A stretch of DNA of 64,000 bases from Pseudomonas sp. S06B 330 (GTDB lineage: Bacteria; Pseudomonadota; Gammaproteobacteria; Pseudomonadales; Pseudomonadaceae), in the NCBI RefSeq assembly GCF_002845275.2, contig NZ_CP088149.1:2166501-2230500 (forward strand), in the 5' to 3' direction. The notes beneath the pieces were generated by a model. The model was not told the origin of the DNA and made no database searches. It worked only from the letters and a program-made list of their open reading frames with translations. Below are positions 10,032 through 20,751 of the stretch, piece by piece (the first letter of the stretch is position 1; every line of letters starts with the position of its first letter). Position numbers and translations under genes: made by a program.

Positions 10032-10334
10032 GTGCAGATCGATTTGAACAACCCCGAACAGTTCACCCTTGAGGCTGTGCGTGCCTTGCTCGCTGCTGGC
10101 AGCAATGCCGTGCACAACCAGTTGCGGGTCAACCGCGGTGGTATCGCCTGGTTGTCGCCCGTGGTCGGTGGGCGTGACCTGGAGGGCTTGGCCTTTCGTC
10201 TGGAAACCTGGTCGGCCGGCTCCGGTTGCGTTGGCGAACAGGCGGCAGCGGACGAGCGCTGGGTGTTGCAGGTGTTCAACGTGTTGAAGGCCAACTGGCC
10301 AAAACCTTCGAGCGATTACATCGATCTGTACTGA
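10032..10334 (+). CDS. Small conserved hypothetical protein, GTG start
   Basis: 100 residues from a GTG preceded by GGAA at a 7-base distance. Acidic N-terminus with the segment LEAVRALLAAGSNAVHNQLRV, then a GG-D-L-E-G-LAFRLETW strand and a C-terminal QVFNVLKANWPKP segment. It is not a family I can name. It looks cytoplasmic. It stands alone between the small minus-strand gene and the I78 lipoprotein gene. Confidence 0.6.
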   Translation: MQIDLNNPEQFTLEAVRALLAAGSNAVHNQLRVNRGGIAWLSPVVGGRDLEGLAFRLETWSAGSGCVGEQAAADERWVLQVFNVLKANWPKPSSDYIDLY

Positions 10335-10479
10335 GCTGTACTGGCTGTTGTGCAAAATCCCGTGACGATTGGGTTTTTACCTGAGTGCGCTGGCTCAGGC
10401 AGACTTGACGGGTTTTGCAACGAAAAACCAGCGAGGCTGTCTCATGGGCAGCAGTATTCCCGTATTCAAAGGAGGATTC

Positions 10480-10791
10480 ATGTTCCGTGCATCATTGATG
10501 AGCCTATTGGCGGTCGCCGTTCTGGCCGGTTGCAGCAACACAGGCGGTTCGTCGTCGGCGGCGCCATCGGCAGCGGCGAACAACGATGGTCGTTGCGAGG
10601 CCCGCGGGGCGGAGTTCGCCGTCGGCAAGCAGGTCACTCCGGCGTTGGTTGAGCAGGCGCGCAAAGCCAGCGGCTCGCAAATGGCCCGTGCCCTTGGCCC
10701 GCATGATGTTGTGACCCTGGAGTACCGCTCCGAGCGCCTGAACATAAACGCCGATGCTCAAGGCGTAGTCACCCGCGTCAACTGCGGCTGA
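10480..10791 (+). CDS. I78-family peptidase inhibitor, lipoprotein
   Basis: 103 residues from the ATG at 10480, chosen because a strong GGAGG sits just ahead of it at 10471-10475. A lipoprotein signal ends in the lipobox LAGC (about residues 14-17), so it should be lipid-anchored. After a Ser/Ala-rich linker comes the inhibitor domain, with paired cysteines (NDGRCEARG and the terminal RVNCG) and the basic YRSERLN loop typical of the I78 inhibitor family. A role in protecting the envelope from proteases is inferred from the family. Confidence 0.8.
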   Translation: MFRASLMSLLAVAVLAGCSNTGGSSSAAPSAAANNDGRCEARGAEFAVGKQVTPALVEQARKASGSQMARALGPHDVVTLEYRSERLNINADAQGVVTRVNCG

Positions 10792-10799
10792 CGCCAGAC

Positions 10800-10916
10800 G
10801 TAGCCGCTGCCGCCAGGCTGCGATTGGGCGCGAAGCGGTCACAGCGCCGCTGAGTGTACGCGCTGGCCCGTTTGCGGCTGCCACGCAGCCGATCGCAGCC
10901 TGGCGGCAGCGGCTAC
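10800..10916. repeat. REP doublet (REPIN)
   Basis: Two inverted copies of a REP-type sequence, TAGCCGCTGCCGCCAGGCTG at the left and its reverse complement at the right, flank a spacer of about 65 bases. The same pair with small changes occurs at 62538-62651, so it is a dispersed Pseudomonas REPIN. It lies between the I78 gene and the csp terminator. Confidence 0.85.
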
Positions 10917-10947
10917 GGTGCGTACCCTCCAAAAAACAGGCACAAAA

Positions 10948-10977
10948 AAACCCGTCACATGGACGGGTTTTTTTATT
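10948..10977. terminator. Bidirectional rho-independent terminator
   Basis: Stem AAACCCGTC / GACGGGTTT around a short loop, with a T-run on each side when read on either strand. It ends the cold-shock gene on the minus strand and can stop readthrough from the I78 gene on the plus strand. Confidence 0.85.
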
Positions 10978-10987
10978 CGGTCAGAGC

Positions 10988-11200
10988 TTACTCTGGACGA
11001 ACTTGTGCAGCCTGCATGCCCTTCTGGCCTTTTTCGGCAACGAAGGAAACGGTCTGGCCTTCCTTCAGGCTTTTGAAACCGTCGGTTTCGATAGCCTTGA
11101 AGTGTACGAACAGGTCGTCGCCGCCACCTTGTGGAGTGATGAAGCCGAAGCCTTTCTCATCGTTGAACCATTTTACGGTGCCGGTTTGGCGATTAGACAT
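10988..11200 (-). CDS. Cold-shock protein (CspA/CapB type)
   Basis: 70 residues from the ATG at 11200, which has GGAG 8 bases upstream; longer in-frame starts lack this and add no family sequence. The whole protein is one cold-shock domain with RNP1 (KGFGFITP) and RNP2 (DLFVHF) nucleic-acid binding motifs. It binds single-stranded RNA/DNA and loosens mRNA structure in the cytoplasm. Followed by a strong terminator. Confidence 0.92.
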   Translation of the reverse strand: MSNRQTGTVKWFNDEKGFGFITPQGGGDDLFVHFKAIETDGFKSLKEGQTVSFVAEKGQKGMQAAQVRPE

Positions 11201-11359
11201 GGGTGTATCTCCAAGAAACATGATTTTCAGTAGTGCGGTGTTGCCGAGGCCAACAGGGTGCACCCGACCATCATAGTCTAATTATGGGCTTGTAGCCCCT
11301 TTTACCTTCGCAGATTGCTGATCTGGAGCAAAATAGCGATAGATAACCCGGCCAAAGGC

Positions 11360-11662
11360 CTATTTTTTCGGGGGGCAGGCGGCTGCAATTTCTTTTTGCG
11401 CGCGCTCCATTACAGCGGCGTCTATGCCATCTTGCAGGGTGTCGAGGTCTTTGATCTCCTTATCGCTAAGCTTCTGTTCGAGCACCTTGCCTGCGCAATC
11501 GCAGTGCTCATCGGCCATGGCCATTGTAAGTTTTGGGTTCTGCTTCTGCGCTTGCGCAACACAGGTGGACTGGTAGTCGGGAGGCAGCTTGCCGGCGTGT
11601 GCACCGAGCGGCAGCAACAGGGCAGAGGCAGCCGCCAGGGCCAGAAGAGACTGAAGTCGCAT
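11360..11662 (-). CDS. Small exported protein of unknown function
   Basis: 100 residues from the ATG at 11662, preceded by AAGGAG at good distance. The longer reading adds a charged leader that would spoil the signal peptide. The signal peptide (MRLQSLLALAAASALLLPLG, cut near AHA) leads to a charged mature domain with four cysteines (STCVAQ, DEHCDC, AACPP) that could form two disulfides. No family recognised. Likely periplasmic. Confidence 0.65.
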   Translation of the reverse strand: MRLQSLLALAAASALLLPLGAHAGKLPPDYQSTCVAQAQKQNPKLTMAMADEHCDCAGKVLEQKLSDKEIKDLDTLQDGIDAAVMERAQKEIAAACPPKK

Positions 11663-12046
11663 AACCAAACACTCCTTGGGGTCGAGTCTCACAAGAGTAG
11701 GACGCTTCACCCACTCTGAGCGGAAAAAAACCACGCAAGTTCACCCCAGCGGCGCAATTTCCGAATTTTTCTGCCCTCTCGGTCAATCTGCCCGCAATCG
11801 CCGCAAAGCTTTGTGCTAGCATGCCTGGCTTGAGTTCGCCGCCAGCTTTTCTTGCAGCTAGTGGCTTGCAGCTCACACCTGTATTTTTACTATTCCAGTC
11901 ACTCTGGTTCGTTCCCTGGCAGGCTTTCGGGCTTCTGCCACTGTGAGGCAGGCTTTGCTTTTGGCAAAGACAGGGGCGGATCGCGTACTGGCTCATCCCA
12001 ACCCACGTGACCTTTGGTAGGGGTCACCACTAGGAGAGGAGGCGCC
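11663..12046 (+). other. Intergenic region with thrS leader
   Basis: No gene is supported here; frames across it lack start signals and resemble no family. A short inverted repeat (GTGACC at 12007-12012, GGTCAC at 12022-12027) lies just upstream of the thrS Shine-Dalgarno. It could fold over the translation start region, as in self-regulated thrS leaders of other bacteria, but it is too small to call. Confidence 0.35.
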
Positions 12047-13969
12047 ATGCCCATTATTACTCTTCCCGATGGCAGTCAACGTTCTTTCGACCACGCCGTA
12101 TCCGTAGCTGAAGTCGCCGCATCCATTGGTGCCGGCCTGGCCAAAGCCACCGTTGCCGGTAAAGTCGACGGTAAGCTGGTCGACGCCTGCGACCTGATCG
12201 AACACGACGCTCGCCTGCAAATCATCACGCCCAAGGACGAAGAGGGGCTGGAGATCATCCGTCACTCGTGCGCCCACCTGGTCGGCCACGCGGTCAAGCA
12301 ACTGTACCCGACCGCCAAAATGGTCATCGGTCCGGTCATTGACGAAGGCTTCTATTATGACATCGCCTTCGAGCGTCCTTTCACCCCTGATGACATGGCG
12401 GCCATCGAGCAGCGCATGCAGCAGCTGATCGAAAAGGACTACGACGTCATCAAGAAGGTCACCCCGCGCGCCGAGGTGATCGAAGTGTTCAAGGCCCGTG
12501 GCGAAGACTACAAGCTGCGCCTGGTCGAAGACATGCCGGATGAACAGGCCATGGGCCTGTATTACCACGAAGAATACGTCGACATGTGCCGCGGTCCGCA
12601 CGTGCCGAACACTCGTTTCCTGAAGTCCTTCAAGCTCACCAAGCTGTCCGGCGCCTACTGGCGCGGCGACGCTAAAAACGAGCAGTTGCAGCGCGTCTAC
12701 GGCACCGCCTGGGCCGACAAGAAGCAGCTGGCGGCTTACATTCAGCGCATCGAAGAAGCAGAAAAACGCGACCACCGTAAAATCGGCAAGCGCCTGGGCC
12801 TGTTCCACCTCCAGGAAGAAGCGCCGGGCATGGTGTTCTGGCACCCTAACGGCTGGACCTTGTACCAAGTGCTCGAGCAGTACATGCGCAAGGTGCAGCG
12901 TGACAACGGCTACCAGGAGATCAAAACTCCGCAGGTTGTTGACCGTTCGCTGTGGGAGAAGTCGGGCCACTGGGCCAACTACGCCGACAACATGTTCACC
13001 ACCCAGTCGGAAAACCGCGACTATGCCATCAAGCCAATGAACTGCCCATGCCACGTGCAGGTGTTCAACCAAGGCCTGAAGAGCTACCGCGAGCTGCCGC
13101 TGCGTCTGGCCGAGTTCGGTGCGTGCCACCGTAACGAGCCGTCGGGTGCGCTGCACGGCATCATGCGTGTGCGTGGTTTTACCCAGGATGACGCGCATAT
13201 CTTCTGCACCGAAGAGCAGATGCAGTCCGAATCCGCAGCCTTCATCAAGCTGACCATGGACGTCTACGCCGACTTCGGCTTTACCGACGTGGTAATGAAG
13301 CTGTCCACTCGCCCTGAAAAGCGCGTGGGTTCCGATGAGCTGTGGGATCGCGCCGAAGCCGCACTGGCTGCCGCACTCGACAGCGCCGGCCTGCCGTACG
13401 ACCTGCAGCCGGGCGAGGGCGCCTTCTACGGTCCGAAGATCGAGTTCTCGCTCAAGGATTGCCTGGGTCGCGTCTGGCAGTGTGGTACCCTGCAGCTCGA
13501 CTTCAACCTGCCGATCCGCCTGGGCGCAGAATTCGTCTCCGAAGATAACGGCCGCAAGCACCCTGTGATGCTGCACCGCGCCATTCTCGGTTCGTTCGAG
13601 CGTTTCGTCGGAATTCTGATCGAGCACTACGAAGGTGCGTTCCCGGCTTGGCTGGCGCCAACCCAGGCGGTGATCATGAATATCACCGACAAACAGGCTG
13701 AATTTGCTCAGCAAGTGGAAAAAACTCTGGCCGAAAGCGGTTTCCGTGCCAAGTCCGACTTGAGAAATGAGAAAATTGGCTTTAAGATCCGCGAGCATAC
13801 CTTGCTCAAGGTTCCTTATCTCCTGGTTATCGGGGATCGGGAAGTCGAAACGCAAACTGTCGCTGTGCGTACCCGCGAAGGTGTAGACCTGGGCTCGATG
13901 CCCGTCGCCCAGTTCGCGGACTTGCTCGCGCAAGCGGTTTCCCGGCGTGGTCGCCAAGATTCGGAGTAA
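12047..13969 (+). CDS. thrS: Threonyl-tRNA synthetase
   Basis: 640 residues from the ATG at 12047, which follows AGGAGAGGA; the longer frame adds residues outside the family. Order: TGS domain (about 1-60), editing domain with the [13 protein letters not shown] zinc/His motif (about 73-90), class II catalytic core with MNCPCHVQ and [14 protein letters not shown], and a C-terminal anticodon-binding domain. It charges tRNA-Thr. It heads the conserved translation gene cluster; the last A of its TAA is shared with one possible infC start codon. Confidence 0.97.
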   Translation: MPIITLPDGSQRSFDHAVSVAEVAASIGAGLAKATVAGKVDGKLVDACDLIEHDARLQIITPKDEEGLEIIRHSCAHLVGHAVKQLYPTAKMVIGPVIDEGFYYDIAFERPFTPDDMAAIEQRMQQLIEKDYDVIKKVTPRAEVIEVFKARGEDYKLRLVEDMPDEQAMGLYYHEEYVDMCRGPHVPNTRFLKSFKLTKLSGAYWRGDAKNEQLQRVYGTAWADKKQLAAYIQRIEEAEKRDHRKIGKRLGLFHLQEEAPGMVFWHPNGWTLYQVLEQYMRKVQRDNGYQEIKTPQVVDRSLWEKSGHWANYADNMFTTQSENRDYAIKPMNCPCHVQVFNQGLKSYRELPLRLAEFGACHRNEPSGALHGIMRVRGFTQDDAHIFCTEEQMQSESAAFIKLTMDVYADFGFTDVVMKLSTRPEKRVGSDELWDRAEAALAAALDSAGLPYDLQPGEGAFYGPKIEFSLKDCLGRVWQCGTLQLDFNLPIRLGAEFVSEDNGRKHPVMLHRAILGSFERFVGILIEHYEGAFPAWLAPTQAVIMNITDKQAEFAQQVEKTLAESGFRAKSDLRNEKIGFKIREHTLLKVPYLLVIGDREVETQTVAVRTREGVDLGSMPVAQFADLLAQAVSRRGRQDSE

Positions 13970-13974
13970 TTACT

Positions 13975-14520
13975 ATTAAGCGTGAAATGAGAAACGATAA
14001 ACGAGCTGCACCGAAGGCCCCGATCAACGAGAATATCTCGGCACGTGAGGTTCGGTTAATTGGCGCTGACGGCGAGCAGTTGGGCATCGTCTCGATTGAA
14101 GAAGCGCTTCGTATCGCTGAAGAAGCGAAGCTGGATCTGGTAGAAATTTCTGCTGACGCCGTACCCCCTGTGTGCAAAGTCTTGGACTACGGCAAGAGCC
14201 TGTTCGAGAAGAAAAAGCAGCAGGCTGCGGCGAAGAAGAACCAGAAGATCATCCAGATCAAAGAAATCAAGTTTCGTCCAGGGACGGAGGAAGGGGATTA
14301 CCAGGTAAAACTACGCAACCTGGTACGTTTCCTTAGTGATGGGGACAAGACCAAAATCTCTCTGAGATTCCGTGGTCGTGAGATGGCCCACCAGGAGCTG
14401 GGTATGGAACTGTTGAAGCGGATCGAAGCTGATCTCGTCGAATACGGGACCGTCGAACAGCATCCTAAGATGGAAGGACGCCAGCTTTTGATGGTCATCG
14501 CCCCCAAGAAAAAGAAATAA
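13975..14520 (+). CDS. infC: Translation initiation factor IF-3, AUU start
   Basis: 181 residues if started at the ATT at 13975, which lies 8 bases after the GGAG inside the end of thrS. Another ATT at 13969 and an ATG at 13987 are in frame. The first ATG leaves no Shine-Dalgarno at proper distance, and infC is known in many bacteria to use AUU for self-regulation. N-domain ([19 protein letters not shown]), lysine-rich linker and C-domain ([19 protein letters not shown]) match IF-3. It binds the 30S subunit and checks start codon pairing, so a rare start gives negative feedback. Confidence 0.9.
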   Translation: MKREMRNDKRAAPKAPINENISAREVRLIGADGEQLGIVSIEEALRIAEEAKLDLVEISADAVPPVCKVLDYGKSLFEKKKQQAAAKKNQKIIQIKEIKFRPGTEEGDYQVKLRNLVRFLSDGDKTKISLRFRGREMAHQELGMELLKRIEADLVEYGTVEQHPKMEGRQLLMVIAPKKKK

Positions 14521-14580
14521 CCACCAGGGCACGGCAGGCCTTGCGGTTATGTTTATCAACTGAATGCGGAGTATCCGAAC

Positions 14581-14775
14581 ATGCCAAAGATGAAAACCAA
14601 AAGCGGTGCAGCCAAGCGTTTCTTGAAAACGGCTAACGGCATCAAGCACAAGCACGCTTTTAAGAGCCACATCCTGACCAAAATGTCGACCAAGCGTAAG
14701 CGTCAACTTCGCGGTAGCAGCCTGCTGCACGCGTCGGACGTGGCAAAAGTCGAGCGCATGCTGCGCCTTCGTTAA
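14581..14775 (+). CDS. rpmI: 50S ribosomal protein L35
   Basis: 64 residues, highly basic, starting [14 protein letters not shown], with the family's [11 protein letters not shown] segment and a C-terminal VERMLRLR. Placed in the invariant order infC-rpmI-rplT. It becomes part of the large ribosomal subunit. Confidence 0.97.
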   Translation: MPKMKTKSGAAKRFLKTANGIKHKHAFKSHILTKMSTKRKRQLRGSSLLHASDVAKVERMLRLR

Positions 14776-14804
14776 TTTTTGGTTAAAGATAGAGGAAGTT
14801 ACTC

Positions 14805-16282
<1,478 letters not shown>

Positions 16283-16318
16283 GTCGCGCACCCGTAACGA
16301 ATCTTTCAGGAGAGCAGG

Positions 16319-18694
16319 ATGAAATTCAGTGAAAAATGGCTGCGCGGTTGGGTCAACCCGCAGGTATCCCGAGACGATCTGGTTGCCCGTCTTTCGATGG
16401 CCGGCCTTGAAGTCGACAGCGTAACGCCAGCGGCGGGTCAATTCAGCGGCATCGTCGTCGGTGAGGTACTGAGCACCGAACAGCACCCCGACGCCGACAA
16501 ACTGCGCGTGTGCCAGGTCAGCAACGGCAGCGAGACCTTCCAGGTAGTGTGCGGCGCGCCCAACGTGCGCCCTGGCCTGAAGATCCCGTTCGCCATGATC
16601 GGTGCCGAACTGCCAGGCGACTTCAAGATCAAGAAAGCCAAGCTGCGTGGCGTTGAGTCCAACGGCATGCTGTGCTCGGCGGCCGAGCTGCAGATCAGCG
16701 AAGAAAACGACGGCCTGCTCGAGCTGGCGGCCGACGCCCCGGTTGGCGAAGACATTCGCGTGTACCTGGACCTGGACGACGCCAGCATCGAAATCGGCCT
16801 GACCCCGAACCGTGGCGACTGCCTGTCGGTGGCTGGCCTTGCGCGTGACGTCGGTGCCCTGTACGACGTACCGGTGACCCGCCTGGCGGTGCCGGCCGTT
16901 GCTGCTGCCCACGACGAAGTGCGTCCGGTTGAAGTGCTGGCCCCAGCGGCCTGCCCACGCTACCTGGGCCGCGTTATCCGTAACGTCGACCTGTCGCGCC
17001 CAACGCCATTGTGGATGGTTGAACGTCTGCGTCGCTCCGACGTGCGCAGCATCGACGCTGCCGTCGACATCACCAACTACGTGATGCTCGAACTCGGCCA
17101 GCCGATGCACGCCTTCGATCTCGCCGAGATCAACGGCGGTATCCGCGTGCGCATGGCCGAGGAGGGCGAGAAGCTCGTTCTGCTCGACGGTCAGGAAGTG
17201 GCGCTGCGTAGCGACACCCTGGTCATCGCCGACCACTCCCGCGCCCTGGCTATCGCCGGCGTCATGGGTGGCGAGCACAGCGGTGTTTCCGCCACCACCC
17301 GCGACATCTTCCTCGAAAGCGCCTTCTTCGAACCGATTTCGGTGGCTGGCAAGGCCCGTTCCTACGGCCTGCACACCGATGCCTCGCACCGCTACGAGCG
17401 CGGTGTCGACTCGCAGTTGGCCCGCGAAGCCATCGAGCGCGCCACTGGCCTGCTGCTGGACATCGTTGGCGGCGAAGCCGGCCCTGTGGTCGACGTCACC
17501 AGCGAAGCGCACCTGCCGAAGGTTGCACCGATCACCCTGCGCGCCGAGCGCCTTACCCAGATGCTGGGCATGGAAATGGCCAGCGCCGAAGTCGAGCAAC
17601 TGCTCAACGGCCTGGGCCTGAAAACCACCACCGGGGAAGGGCAGTGGCAGGTCGAAGTACCTAGCCACCGCTTCGATATCAGCCTGGAAGTCGACCTGAT
17701 CGAAGAGCTGGCTCGCCTGTACGGCTACAACCGCCTGCCGGTACGTTACCCGCAAGCGCGCCTGGCCCCACAAGCCAAGGCCGAAGCCCGTGGCGAACTG
17801 CCGGCCCTGCGCCGTCTGCTGGTTGCCCGTGGCTACCAGGAAGCGATCACCTACAGCTTCATCGACCCGAAACTGTTCGAACTGTTCACCCCTGGCGTCG
17901 AGCCGCTGCTGCTGGCCAACCCGATCTCCAGCGACATGGCGGCCATGCGTGCCTCCCTGTGGCCGGGCCTGGTCAAGTCCCTGCAGCACAACCTCAACCG
18001 TCAGCAAGACCGCGTTCGCATGTTCGAGAGCGGCCTGCGCTTCGTCGGCCAGCTGGGCGACCTCAAGCAAGAGCCAATGCTCGCCGGTGTCGTCTGCGGC
18101 AGCCGCCTGCCAGAAGGCTGGGCAAACGGTCGCGACACCATCGACTTCTTCGACGTGAAAGCAGACGTAGAAGCGGTGCTGGGCTTCTCCGGCTCTTTGG
18201 CCGAGTTCAGCTTCGTACCGGGCCAACACCCGGCGCTGCACCCGGGCCAAACCGCACGCATCGAGCGTGATGGTCGCGAAGTCGGCTACCTGGGTGCCAT
18301 CCACCCAGAGCTGGCCAAGACCCTCGGCCTCGACCGTCCGGTGTTCGTCTTTGAGCTGGTACTGGGTGAAGTGGCCGATGGCCGCCTGCCAAAGTTCAGC
18401 GAACTGTCGAAATTCCCGGAAGTGCGTCGTGACCTGGCCTTGGTAGCAGGACGTGATGTTGCTTCGAGCTCGGTGCTTGAAGTAATTCGTGACAATGCAG
18501 GCGAATGGCTCACGGACCTCAGGCTGTTTGATGTTTATCAGGGTAAAGGCATTGATCCTGATAGAAAAAGCCTGGCCGTTGGCTTGACCTGGCAGCATCC
18601 ATCGCGCACTCTTAACGATGAAGAGGTGAATACTGCAACGCAAAACATCCTCACCTCGCTCGAACAAAGGTTGAACACCACGTTAAGGAAATAG
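16319..18694 (+). CDS. pheT: Phenylalanyl-tRNA synthetase, beta subunit
   Basis: 791 residues. Order: B1/B2 domains with the tRNA-binding OB fold (about 40-150, containing DADKLRVCQVS), B3/B4 editing region (about 210-400), B5 DNA-binding-like domain, a catalytic-like core (about 480-680) and the C-terminal anticodon-binding domain (about 700-791, ending SLEQRLNTTLRK). It binds and proofreads tRNA-Phe in the PheS2-PheT2 enzyme. ihfA follows after 3 bases. Confidence 0.97.
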   Translation: MKFSEKWLRGWVNPQVSRDDLVARLSMAGLEVDSVTPAAGQFSGIVVGEVLSTEQHPDADKLRVCQVSNGSETFQVVCGAPNVRPGLKIPFAMIGAELPGDFKIKKAKLRGVESNGMLCSAAELQISEENDGLLELAADAPVGEDIRVYLDLDDASIEIGLTPNRGDCLSVAGLARDVGALYDVPVTRLAVPAVAAAHDEVRPVEVLAPAACPRYLGRVIRNVDLSRPTPLWMVERLRRSDVRSIDAAVDITNYVMLELGQPMHAFDLAEINGGIRVRMAEEGEKLVLLDGQEVALRSDTLVIADHSRALAIAGVMGGEHSGVSATTRDIFLESAFFEPISVAGKARSYGLHTDASHRYERGVDSQLAREAIERATGLLLDIVGGEAGPVVDVTSEAHLPKVAPITLRAERLTQMLGMEMASAEVEQLLNGLGLKTTTGEGQWQVEVPSHRFDISLEVDLIEELARLYGYNRLPVRYPQARLAPQAKAEARGELPALRRLLVARGYQEAITYSFIDPKLFELFTPGVEPLLLANPISSDMAAMRASLWPGLVKSLQHNLNRQQDRVRMFESGLRFVGQLGDLKQEPMLAGVVCGSRLPEGWANGRDTIDFFDVKADVEAVLGFSGSLAEFSFVPGQHPALHPGQTARIERDGREVGYLGAIHPELAKTLGLDRPVFVFELVLGEVADGRLPKFSELSKFPEVRRDLALVAGRDVASSSVLEVIRDNAGEWLTDLRLFDVYQGKGIDPDRKSLAVGLTWQHPSRTLNDEEVNTATQNILTSLEQRLNTTLRK

Positions 18695-18697
18695 CGT

Positions 18698-19000
18698 ATG
18701 GGTGCTCTGACGAAAGCTGAGATGGCCGAACGGCTGTACGAGGAGCTGGGCCTGAACAAACGTGAAGCCAAGGAATTGGTTGAACTGTTCTTTGAGGAAA
18801 TCAGGCACGCTCTAGAAGACAACGAGCAGGTCAAATTGTCCGGATTCGGCAATTTTGACCTGCGTGACAAACGCCAGCGGCCGGGCCGCAACCCCAAAAC
18901 AGGGGAAGAGATCCCGATCACGGCGCGTCGAGTCGTCACCTTTCGTCCAGGGCAGAAGTTGAAAGCCCGAGTTGAGGCCTATGCTGGAACCAAGTCATAA
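18698..19000 (+). CDS. ihfA: Integration host factor, alpha subunit
   Basis: 100 residues, HU/IHF family. It starts [20 protein letters not shown] and contains the DNA-bending arm motif [23 protein letters not shown]. As the IhfA-IhfB dimer it bends DNA sharply in replication, recombination and sigma-54 promoters. Co-transcribed with pheT (3-base gap); its last 20 bases overlap the MerR gene. Confidence 0.97.
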   Translation: MGALTKAEMAERLYEELGLNKREAKELVELFFEEIRHALEDNEQVKLSGFGNFDLRDKRQRPGRNPKTGEEIPITARRVVTFRPGQKLKARVEAYAGTKS

Positions 19001-19337
19001 CGACGAGCTTCCGCCGATTCCAGGCAAACGCTACTTCACCATTGGTGAAGTGAGTGAGCTTTGTGCGGTAAAACCGCATGTGCTTCGCTACTGGGAGCAG
19101 GAATTCCCCCAACTCAACCCGGTGAAGCGCCGCGGTAACCGGCGGTACTATCAGCGCCAAGACGTGCTGATGATCCGCCAGATCCGCGCGCTGCTGTACG
19201 ACCAGGGCTTCACCATCGGCGGGGCGCGTTTGCGCCTCTCTGGCGATGAAGCCAAGGACGACACCACCCAGTACAAACAGCTGATCCGGCAGATGATTGT
19301 CGAGTTGGAAGATGTGTTGGTGGTGCTGAAGAAGTAG
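18981..19337 (+). CDS. MerR-family transcriptional regulator
   Basis: 118 residues from the ATG at 18981. Winged helix-turn-helix of the MerR type near the N-terminus ([25 protein letters not shown], then [14 protein letters not shown]). A short C-terminal helix ends in [11 protein letters not shown], with no metal-binding cysteine loop. This short orphan regulator is conserved after ihfA in Pseudomonas; its targets are not known. It overlaps ihfA by 20 bases. Confidence 0.88.
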   Translation: MLEPSHNDELPPIPGKRYFTIGEVSELCAVKPHVLRYWEQEFPQLNPVKRRGNRRYYQRQDVLMIRQIRALLYDQGFTIGGARLRLSGDEAKDDTTQYKQLIRQMIVELEDVLVVLKK

Positions 19338-19443
19338 CCCGTATCGGGCCGGGAATTTTGGAAAAAATGCTTCCAAAATTCAAAAGGTTAGGGTACATTC
19401 TTCAACGTTCTCAGTAACTAGGGGAACATGCTTCAAGCCCAGT

Positions 19444-19520
19444 CGGGGCGTAGCGCAGCCCGGTAGCGCACTTGCATGGGGTGCAAGGGGTCGAGTGTTC
19501 GAATCACTCCGTCCCGACCA
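19444..19520 (+). tRNA. tRNA-Pro (anticodon GGG)
   Basis: A 77-base tRNA folds fully. The acceptor stem is CGGGGCG paired near the 3' end, followed by CCA encoded at 19518-19520. The D-arm contains CCCGGTAGCGC. The anticodon stem CTTGC/GCAAG has loop ATGGGGT, giving anticodon GGG. The T-arm has GTTCGAATC. It sits at the boundary between the conserved translation cluster and accessory DNA, a usual place for integration. Confidence 0.95.
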
Positions 19521-19535
19521 TTATTTAGAACGACT

Positions 19536-19561
19536 AAGCCACCTTCGGGTGGCTTTGTTGT
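19536..19561 (+). terminator. Terminator after tRNA-Pro
   Basis: Stem AAGCCACC / GGTGGCTT closed by a TTCG tetraloop and followed by a T-rich stretch, 15 bases after the tRNA 3' end. Confidence 0.8.
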
Positions 19562-19600
19562 TTCTGGTCTTAGTGATTTTTTGAGTGACTTGGCGTTTTT

Positions 19601-19890
19601 TCATCCCGACCTTCTCGTCAGAATCGTCAGCACTGGTCCTCCCGAATCAGTGGCCAATACCAATTTTTCTGCCTCGATCAGCTGACCTAGCTTGTCGCCA
19701 GAGTAATGACTGATGATGCTTTCGTTCTTGTGCCCTAGAAGTGCCTTGCGGTCTTCCTCTGCTACTCCGTGCGCTTGAGATCGTGAAGCCTGATGGAGGC
19801 ATGCCCAGGCCAGCAGGGCGTAGGTTTTTCTCCTGCTTTCGCTCTGAAGAGCTTTGATGAAAGGCTCAAATGCCTGGTCATCAATGTGAG
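19601..19890 (-). pseudogene. Tyrosine integrase remnant, frameshifted, C-terminal part
   Basis: Reading the minus strand from about 19890 to the TGA at 19601-19603 gives integrase C-terminal sequence. GVAEEDRKALLGHKN is followed by ESIISHYSGDKLGQLIEAE, that is, the late catalytic His and the tyrosine region (ISHYS) of phage-type integrases. The arginine-box segment LHDLKRT is present just upstream but in another frame, so at least one frameshift separates the two. The N-terminal half is absent. The remnant lies directly beyond tRNA-Pro and its terminator, as expected for an old tRNA-targeted element that has decayed. Confidence 0.7.
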
Positions 19891-20161
19891 TCGACGTGCC
19901 GGGGTAAGTTGAACAGATTCTATAAATTTATGATCTTAATGAATTTTTTCAACAATAAAAACTTTTGGGAATGCCGTCCGGAATACAGTTTATCTGAATG
20001 AGTATCTAGCCCTGTCAGCAAGAGGTCGATACGGTGTGCTGATTATCTCTGTTCACGATACAATTGCTATGAGGGAGCAGTCGCGAACCAGAATTTGAAG
20101 CTGAAAGAAATTTCAATTCATAGGCGTTTTGGCCTTGAAGAATCAAGGTGCTATGGTGCTT
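19891..20161. other. AT-rich intergenic stretch
   Basis: No gene, tRNA or clear repeat is visible between the integrase remnant and vsr. Base composition drops noticeably in GC from about 19.9 kb and stays low to about 31.7 kb. Confidence 0.5.
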
Positions 20162-20584
20162 CTATATGCTGCGAATAAGATTGGACAGTTTAAGTCCGGT
20201 AGCTTTTGCTTTTTTTAAAGAGCTGACTTCACATTCCCACACTACAAAAACTCTCCATCCTAATGATCTCAGAAGTGAAATAACTCGTTCGTCACGTGCA
20301 ACGTTCTTGGAAAACTTAGCAACCCAGAATGATGTATTGCTTTTGGGCGTCGTAGCGATATTGCAATTCTGATGACGATGCCAGAAGCAGCCATGTACAA
20401 AAACAACTGCTTTGTAACGAGGGAAAACTAAATCTGGTTTTCCTGGTAGGGTCGCGCTGTTCAGCCGGTAACGCAAGCCGAGGTTATGGAGAGTCTTGCG
20501 TAGGGCTACTTCTGGTCGAGTGTGGGCGCTCTTGATTCGGGCCATTCTTTCGGAGCGCTCTTCAGGGGTTAGGAAGTCTGCCAT
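20162..20584 (-). CDS. vsr: Very-short-patch repair endonuclease (Vsr)
   Basis: 140 residues, full length for the family. Motifs: MARIKSAHTRPEVALRK near the N-terminus, the catalytic region LPGKPDLVFP (Asp nucleophile region) and VFVHGCFWHRH, where His/Cys residues bind structural zinc and metal. The C-terminus has GWRVFVVWECE. It nicks 5' of the T in T:G mismatches made by deamination of 5-methylcytosine. It lies downstream of the giant ATPase gene with a hairpin between them, on the same strand as the C5 methyltransferase that would create its substrate. The Shine-Dalgarno is weak. Confidence 0.92.
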   Translation of the reverse strand: MADFLTPEERSERMARIKSAHTRPEVALRKTLHNLGLRYRLNSATLPGKPDLVFPRYKAVVFVHGCFWHRHQNCNIATTPKSNTSFWVAKFSKNVARDERVISLLRSLGWRVFVVWECEVSSLKKAKATGLKLSNLIRSI

Positions 20585-20701
20585 AGTTAACCTCCAGAGA
20601 GAATGTATATAAGTATAGCTAATAGTGTGGTAGCGTACCGCTCTGAAGAGAACTTATGTTGTGGTTCGTTTTGTGAGAATAGCAGTCGATGTTTTAGTTT
20701 G

Positions 20702-20735
20702 GCATGCCGGCACTGATGCGTAAGTGCCGGCATGC
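20702..20735 (-). terminator. Hairpin between the giant ATPase gene and vsr
   Basis: A 13-base-pair perfect stem (GCATGCCGGCACT and complement) with an 8-base loop starts 17 bases beyond the stop of the 1806-residue gene. No clear T-run follows, so it may end or only reduce transcription into vsr. Confidence 0.5.
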
Positions 20736-20751
20736 TTGTAGTGAGATCTAA

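Noticed and set aside
11993..13957. 654-codon open frame antisense to thrS
   Set aside because: Shadow of thrS; no start signal and no family sequence.
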